Source: DASWUD01 sp036401755
Lineage (GTDB): Bacteria; Pseudomonadota; Gammaproteobacteria; Thiohalomonadales; Thiohalomonadaceae
DNA: 38,772 bases
Direction of reading: 5' to 3'
Assembly: GCA_036401755.1 (NCBI GenBank)
Contig: DASWUD010000092.1
Coordinates: 1-38,772 of the forward strand
Shown: piece after piece, positions 35,294 to 38,772 of the stretch
Layout: the number at the start of each line of letters is the position of its first letter
Numbering within the stretch: position 1 is the first letter of the stretch
Translations under genes and position numbers: made by a program
The notes under the pieces: model-generated
What the model was told of the DNA's origin: nothing
The model's database searches: none
What the model saw: only the letters and a program-made list of their open reading frames with translations

Positions 35294-36943
35294 ATGCATG
35301 GTGCTTTCAGCGAATTTGCGCTGCTTCTGCTGATCTCCGCTGCGGCCGGGGCGGTAGCTTTGCGCCTGCGTCAACCGCTGCTGATCGCCTACATCGTGGT
35401 GGGGATCGTGGTGGGGCCGGCGGTGCTGGGGATGATCACGACCCAGCACCAGATCGATCTGCTGGCGCAGGTCGGGGTGGCGGTGCTGCTGTTCGTGGTG
35501 GGACTGAAACTCGATCTGCAACACGTGCGCCATATCGGCCCGGTGGCCCTCGCCACCGGGCTCGGCCAGCTCGCCTTCACCACCGTCATCGGTTTTTTCA
35601 TCATCCTGCTGCTAGGCAAGAGCATGATGGAAGCGCTCTACGTGGCCGTGGCGCTCACCTTCTCCAGCACCATCATCATCGTCAAGCTGCTCTCCGACAA
35701 GCGTGAGCTCGATGCCTTGCACGGCCGTATTGCGGTTGGTTTTCTCATCGTGCAGGACCTGGCAGTGGTATTGGCGATGATGGCCATGAGCGGCTTGCGG
35801 GTGGGAGGCGATACCACCCTGCTGGAAACGGGGCTGTCGCTCTTTCTGCGGGTCGTCGCCGCGGTGAGTCTGCTCTTTGTGCTGATGCGCTTCGTGCTGC
35901 CGCGCCTGGTGCTGCGGATGGCCAAGTCGCAGGAGCTGTTGCTGATCTTTGCCATTGCCTGGGGCACCGGTCTCGCGGCACTCGGCGAGTGGGCCGGTTT
36001 CAGCAAGGAGGCGGGGGCCTTTCTCGCCGGTTTCTCGCTCGCCTCGACCCGTTATCGCGATGCGGTCAACGCGCGCCTGGTGGGTATTCGCGACCTCCTG
36101 CTGCTATTCTTCTTCATCGACCTCGGCACCAAGCTCGATTTTTCTGCGCTCGGTGACGAGCTGCTCCCGGCCGTGCTCTTGTCGCTCTTTGTCTTGATCG
36201 GCAACCCGCTCATCGTCATGACCATCATGGGCTACATGGGATATCGCAAACGTACCGGCTTTATGGCCGGACTCACCGTGGCGCAAATCAGCGAGTTCTC
36301 CATCGTCTTCGTCGCCATGGGCATTTCGCTTGGCCATGTGGGCAGTGAGGCGCTCGGTCTGACAACACTGGTTGGTCTGGTGACCATTGCCATCTCCACC
36401 TACATGATCCTCTATTCCCAACCTCTCTACGAGTGGCTGGCGCCATGGCTGACACCGTTCGAGCGGCGTCACCCCTTTCGTGAATTGGCGGTGGAGAGTC
36501 ATCAACAGCTCGTTCATCCCCAGCTGATGATCGTCGGCCTCGGCCGCTATGGGGGAGTGCTGCTCGCCCAGCTGCGTGAGCAGGGGATCCACGTGCTGGG
36601 TGTCGATTTCGACCCGGAAGTGATCAGTCATCTGCGACGCAAAGGCTTGCCTGTGTTCTTTGGTGACGGGGCCGATCCGGCCTTTCTCGAATCACTGCCC
36701 ATCGCCAGTTTGTGCTGGGTGGTGACCACTCTCCCGCAATGGGAGGACAACCGGGCGCTGCTCCATGCCCTGGCCGAGGTCGGTTTCCATGGACGTGTCG
36801 CCGGGGTGGTGCGTGATGAACTCCATGAGGGGGCGATGCACAATGCCGGGATAGAAATGGTGATCAACCCATTTCATGATGCCGCCGAACAGGCGGCGCG
36901 CGAACTGATCGACGAACTGGCCAAGGAGCCAGTGCGAGCATGA
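35294..36943 (+). CDS. CPA2 monovalent cation:proton antiporter with RCK domain (KefB/YbaL-like), 549 aa
   Basis: Na+(K+)/H+ antiporter with about 12 transmembrane segments (residues about 5-385) followed by a cytosolic Rossmann RCK/TrkA-N domain beginning VGLGRYGGVLLAQL, with the nucleotide motif GLGRYG and acidic VLGVDFDPE. The first helices contain VGIVVGPAVLGMI and LLFVVGLKLDL typical of the family, and ALTFSSTIIIVKLLSD the TM5 signature. The stop ATGA overlaps the next start. No Shine-Dalgarno is visible. Ion choice (K+ or Na+) is not certain; the RCK domain indicates regulation by nucleotides or ions. Confidence 0.92.
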   Translation: MHGAFSEFALLLLISAAAGAVALRLRQPLLIAYIVVGIVVGPAVLGMITTQHQIDLLAQVGVAVLLFVVGLKLDLQHVRHIGPVALATGLGQLAFTTVIGFFIILLLGKSMMEALYVAVALTFSSTIIIVKLLSDKRELDALHGRIAVGFLIVQDLAVVLAMMAMSGLRVGGDTTLLETGLSLFLRVVAAVSLLFVLMRFVLPRLVLRMAKSQELLLIFAIAWGTGLAALGEWAGFSKEAGAFLAGFSLASTRYRDAVNARLVGIRDLLLLFFFIDLGTKLDFSALGDELLPAVLLSLFVLIGNPLIVMTIMGYMGYRKRTGFMAGLTVAQISEFSIVFVAMGISLGHVGSEALGLTTLVGLVTIAISTYMILYSQPLYEWLAPWLTPFERRHPFRELAVESHQQLVHPQLMIVGLGRYGGVLLAQLREQGIHVLGVDFDPEVISHLRRKGLPVFFGDGADPAFLESLPIASLCWVVTTLPQWEDNRALLHALAEVGFHGRVAGVVRDELHEGAMHNAGIEMVINPFHDAAEQAARELIDELAKEPVRA

Positions 36944-37821
36944 CGCTCCAACGACTCCTTGCGGCTACCGATCTCTCGATCATGGCGCGCCATGCCGCGG
37001 CACGAGCCGCGCTGCTGACCAGGCAACAGCAGGCACGTCTCGACCTTCTCCACGTGATTGACCACGAGCCACTTGACCGGTTGCGCCAGCTTCTTGGTGA
37101 ATCATTCACTGCGGTGGAGCAGACGCTGTGCGACAATGCCCTTGTCGAAATGCAGGAGCTTGCCGAATGGCTTTACCACCAGTACGGGGTCAATGCCGGT
37201 GTACAGGTGTCGGTTGGCGCCATCCTCGATACCCTCTATGAACGAGCCGATGCCTGCGCTGCCGATCTATTGGTGGCTGGGGTACGCGGTGCCAGTTTTC
37301 TGCGTCACACCCTGCTTGGCTCCACTGCCGAACGGATGGTGCGCAAGACCCGTCAGCCGATCCTGGTGGTCAAGCAACCACCGCACGACCACTACCGTCA
37401 TGTCCTGGTGCCTATCGATTTTTCCGATGTTTCCAGACGGGCGCTCAACCTGGCCCGTGCCCTCGCCCCCGACGCCGTGCTCATCCTGCTGCACGTCTTC
37501 GACGTTCCCTTCGAAAGCAAGCTCTATATGGCCGGTGTCGAAGATGAGCTGATTGAGCGTTACCGTGTTATGGAACGTCAAGAATCGCTCGGGAAAATGC
37601 ATCAGCTGGCCGATGTGGCCGGCCTCGCTCCCGAGAGCTTCACGCTGCTCGCCCAGCGCGGTGAACCGTGGCTCAATATTCTCGAACAGGAGCAGGAGTT
37701 CGACATCGACCTCATCGTGCTGGGTAAACACGGCACCGGCCGCATCGAAGAGTTGCTGCTCGGCAGTGTCACCAAACATGTGCTGGCGCAGTCGCGATGC
37801 GATGTGCTGATTGTGGTGTAA
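36940..37821 (+). CDS. Tandem UspA-domain universal stress protein, 293 aa
   Basis: Two consecutive Usp domains (about 1-145 and 150-293). Both contain the ATP-binding G-x2-G-x9-G(S/T) motif: GVRG...LLGST in the first and GKHG...LLGSV in the second, each followed by the final strand ILVVK or VLIVV. The ATG overlaps the antiporter stop by four bases, so production is coupled. Usp proteins in such positions commonly modulate transporters under energy or acid stress; regulation of the adjacent antiporter is inferred from position. Confidence 0.92.
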   Translation: MTLQRLLAATDLSIMARHAAARAALLTRQQQARLDLLHVIDHEPLDRLRQLLGESFTAVEQTLCDNALVEMQELAEWLYHQYGVNAGVQVSVGAILDTLYERADACAADLLVAGVRGASFLRHTLLGSTAERMVRKTRQPILVVKQPPHDHYRHVLVPIDFSDVSRRALNLARALAPDAVLILLHVFDVPFESKLYMAGVEDELIERYRVMERQESLGKMHQLADVAGLAPESFTLLAQRGEPWLNILEQEQEFDIDLIVLGKHGTGRIEELLLGSVTKHVLAQSRCDVLIVV

Positions 37822-37909
37822 AGGATTAACGAGCGCGATAACGGGATGGTGACATAATGACGTACCATCTAAAAGCACAACCCGGACGGGTCTAAAAAGA
37901 GTGAACCTT

Positions 37910-38772
37910 ATGACAAAGCATCCTATGCGCCCATGGGTATTGATTTGCTCGTTACTGTTACTTGCCGCGTGTGCAGAAAAAACACCGCAGGAGGTGACGG
38001 AGCTCTTTTGGCATGCTGTGATCAGCAACGACGTCGATGGTGCCGTCAAATACTCAACGCTTGGGGAGGCGCGAGACTATGACGGGTTCGGCCGCAACTG
38101 GAGCGGTTACCGCCCCTCGTTCGGCAAGATCGTTATCGATGGCGATGAGGCCACCGTGACCACCACCCTGGCCAAAAGCACGAGCGGTGATGAGAGTGTC
38201 ACCTTTGAGACGATTCTGATTCGCCAGGAGGGTGAGTGGCGGGTCGACTACGCCCGCACAGACAAAGAGGTGAATAGCGGTCCGTTGGGTAAACTGTTCG
38301 GCCAGATCGAACGGTTGGGCAAGAGCCTCACGGCACAGTTCGGCACCACCTCAGACGAACTGGCCAAGGAGATGGATCGGATGGGGGCGCAGCTCGCCGC
38401 ACTCTCCGAGTCAATCGGCACGCAGGCAACTGTCATCATCGAGCAGCATGGCGCAGAGTTGCGCAGCACGATCGAAGCGCTGGCGGAATCGGTGCGGCGC
38501 GCCATCGATGAACAGCAACAACGCCTCTCCGACAAGGACCGGCAACTATTGCAGGAGGTCGCCGACGATCTGGAGGAGGATAGCGAGCAGCTCGCCGAGC
38601 CAACCCCCCAGACCTTGGCTGAGAGCGGTAAAAATATCGCCGTCGCCAGCCAAAAACTTGATGCCATTGATAACGAGGCCATCGCTCCTTACCAGAAACA
38701 GTGGCGGCAGTGGAGTGAACAGTTCGAGGCAGAGATGCAGAAAATCGTCGACGAACTCTCTGCCCAGACCAA
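37910..38772 (+). CDS. Coiled-coil lipoprotein with DUF4878-like domain (partial)
   Basis: Starts MTKHPMRPWVLICSLLLLAAC with a lipobox LAAC (Cys21), so the product should be a lipid-anchored envelope protein. Residues about 24-110 (PQEVTELFWHAVISNDVDGA ... EGEWRVDY) resemble the NTF2-like DUF4878 fold, and the remainder, at least 170 residues, is polar alpha-helical and coiled-coil like (KLFGQIERLGKSL, IDEQQQRLSDKDRQL). The frame is open to the last base; the end is beyond the window. A second in-frame ATG five codons in is an alternative start. Function unknown. Confidence 0.8.
   Translation, partial: MTKHPMRPWVLICSLLLLAACAEKTPQEVTELFWHAVISNDVDGAVKYSTLGEARDYDGFGRNWSGYRPSFGKIVIDGDEATVTTTLAKSTSGDESVTFETILIRQEGEWRVDYARTDKEVNSGPLGKLFGQIERLGKSLTAQFGTTSDELAKEMDRMGAQLAALSESIGTQATVIIEQHGAELRSTIEALAESVRRAIDEQQQRLSDKDRQLLQEVADDLEEDSEQLAEPTPQTLAESGKNIAVASQKLDAIDNEAIAPYQKQWRQWSEQFEAEMQKIVDELSAQT

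Overview
The window is GC-rich bacterial chromosome from a gammaproteobacterium. It combines two neighbourhoods that are standard in that class: fdxA-mutS / pncC-thpR-recA-recX, and alaS-lysC-csrA-tRNA-Ser-tRNA-Arg. Most genes have native-looking Shine-Dalgarno sites and uniform high GC. The genus cannot be read from the sequence; Pseudomonas-like synteny plus the accessory content suggest a Chromatiales/Ectothiorhodospiraceae-type or related free-living lineage (inference).

Layout. 1-5393 (minus): an AddB-type PD-(D/E)XK nuclease and an AddA/RecB-type helicase (cut by the window start). Between them, on the opposite strand, lies a short intergenic RNA gene with a dozen GGA motifs, at least four GGA-loop hairpins and a strong intrinsic terminator: a CsrB/RsmZ-type antagonist of CsrA. 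5427-8381 (minus): fdxA and mutS. 8487-11157 (plus): pncC, thpR, recA, recX. 11196-15448 (plus): alaS, lysC, csrA. 15508-15919: tRNA-Ser(GCT), a tRNA-derived repeat cassette and tRNA-Arg(ACG). 16165-22963 (minus): a tightly packed four-gene operon of a VTT membrane protein, a six-hairpin glycosidase-like protein, a GT4 glycosyltransferase and a two-domain phosphoesterase, probably acting on a membrane-associated glycoconjugate. 23308-25053 (minus): an orphan GspE/PilB-type ATPase. 25246-25417: tRNA-Ala(CGC) and tRNA-Arg(CCT). 25528-27218: a DUF1249 protein and a convergent MFS exporter. 27409-27795: a solitary iscU behind a near-consensus promoter and an IscR-like box. 27799-30513 (minus): a P2-type cation ATPase. 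30727-35134 (plus): an uncharacterised redox cluster (36-codon ORF, Yip1 membrane protein, FAD reductase, stand-alone cyclic-nucleotide-binding domain, GltD/NfnB/DsrL-like flavin-FeS oxidoreductase). 35294-37821: a CPA2 antiporter translationally coupled to a tandem UspA protein. 37910-38772: the start of a coiled-coil lipoprotein.

How the parts fit. The first half is genome maintenance (recombination, mismatch repair, RecA/RecX) and translation (AlaS, tRNAs) together with the CsrA global regulator; both CsrA and a probable CsrA-sequestering RNA lie within 13 kb. The second half is accessory: envelope glycan/lipid chemistry, ion transport with stress-protein control, Fe-S assembly and the unexplained redox cluster. 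The strongest new observations are the CsrB-like RNA, the redox cluster with its small ORF, the phosphoesterase fusion operon, and the tRNA-Ser 3'-end duplication.
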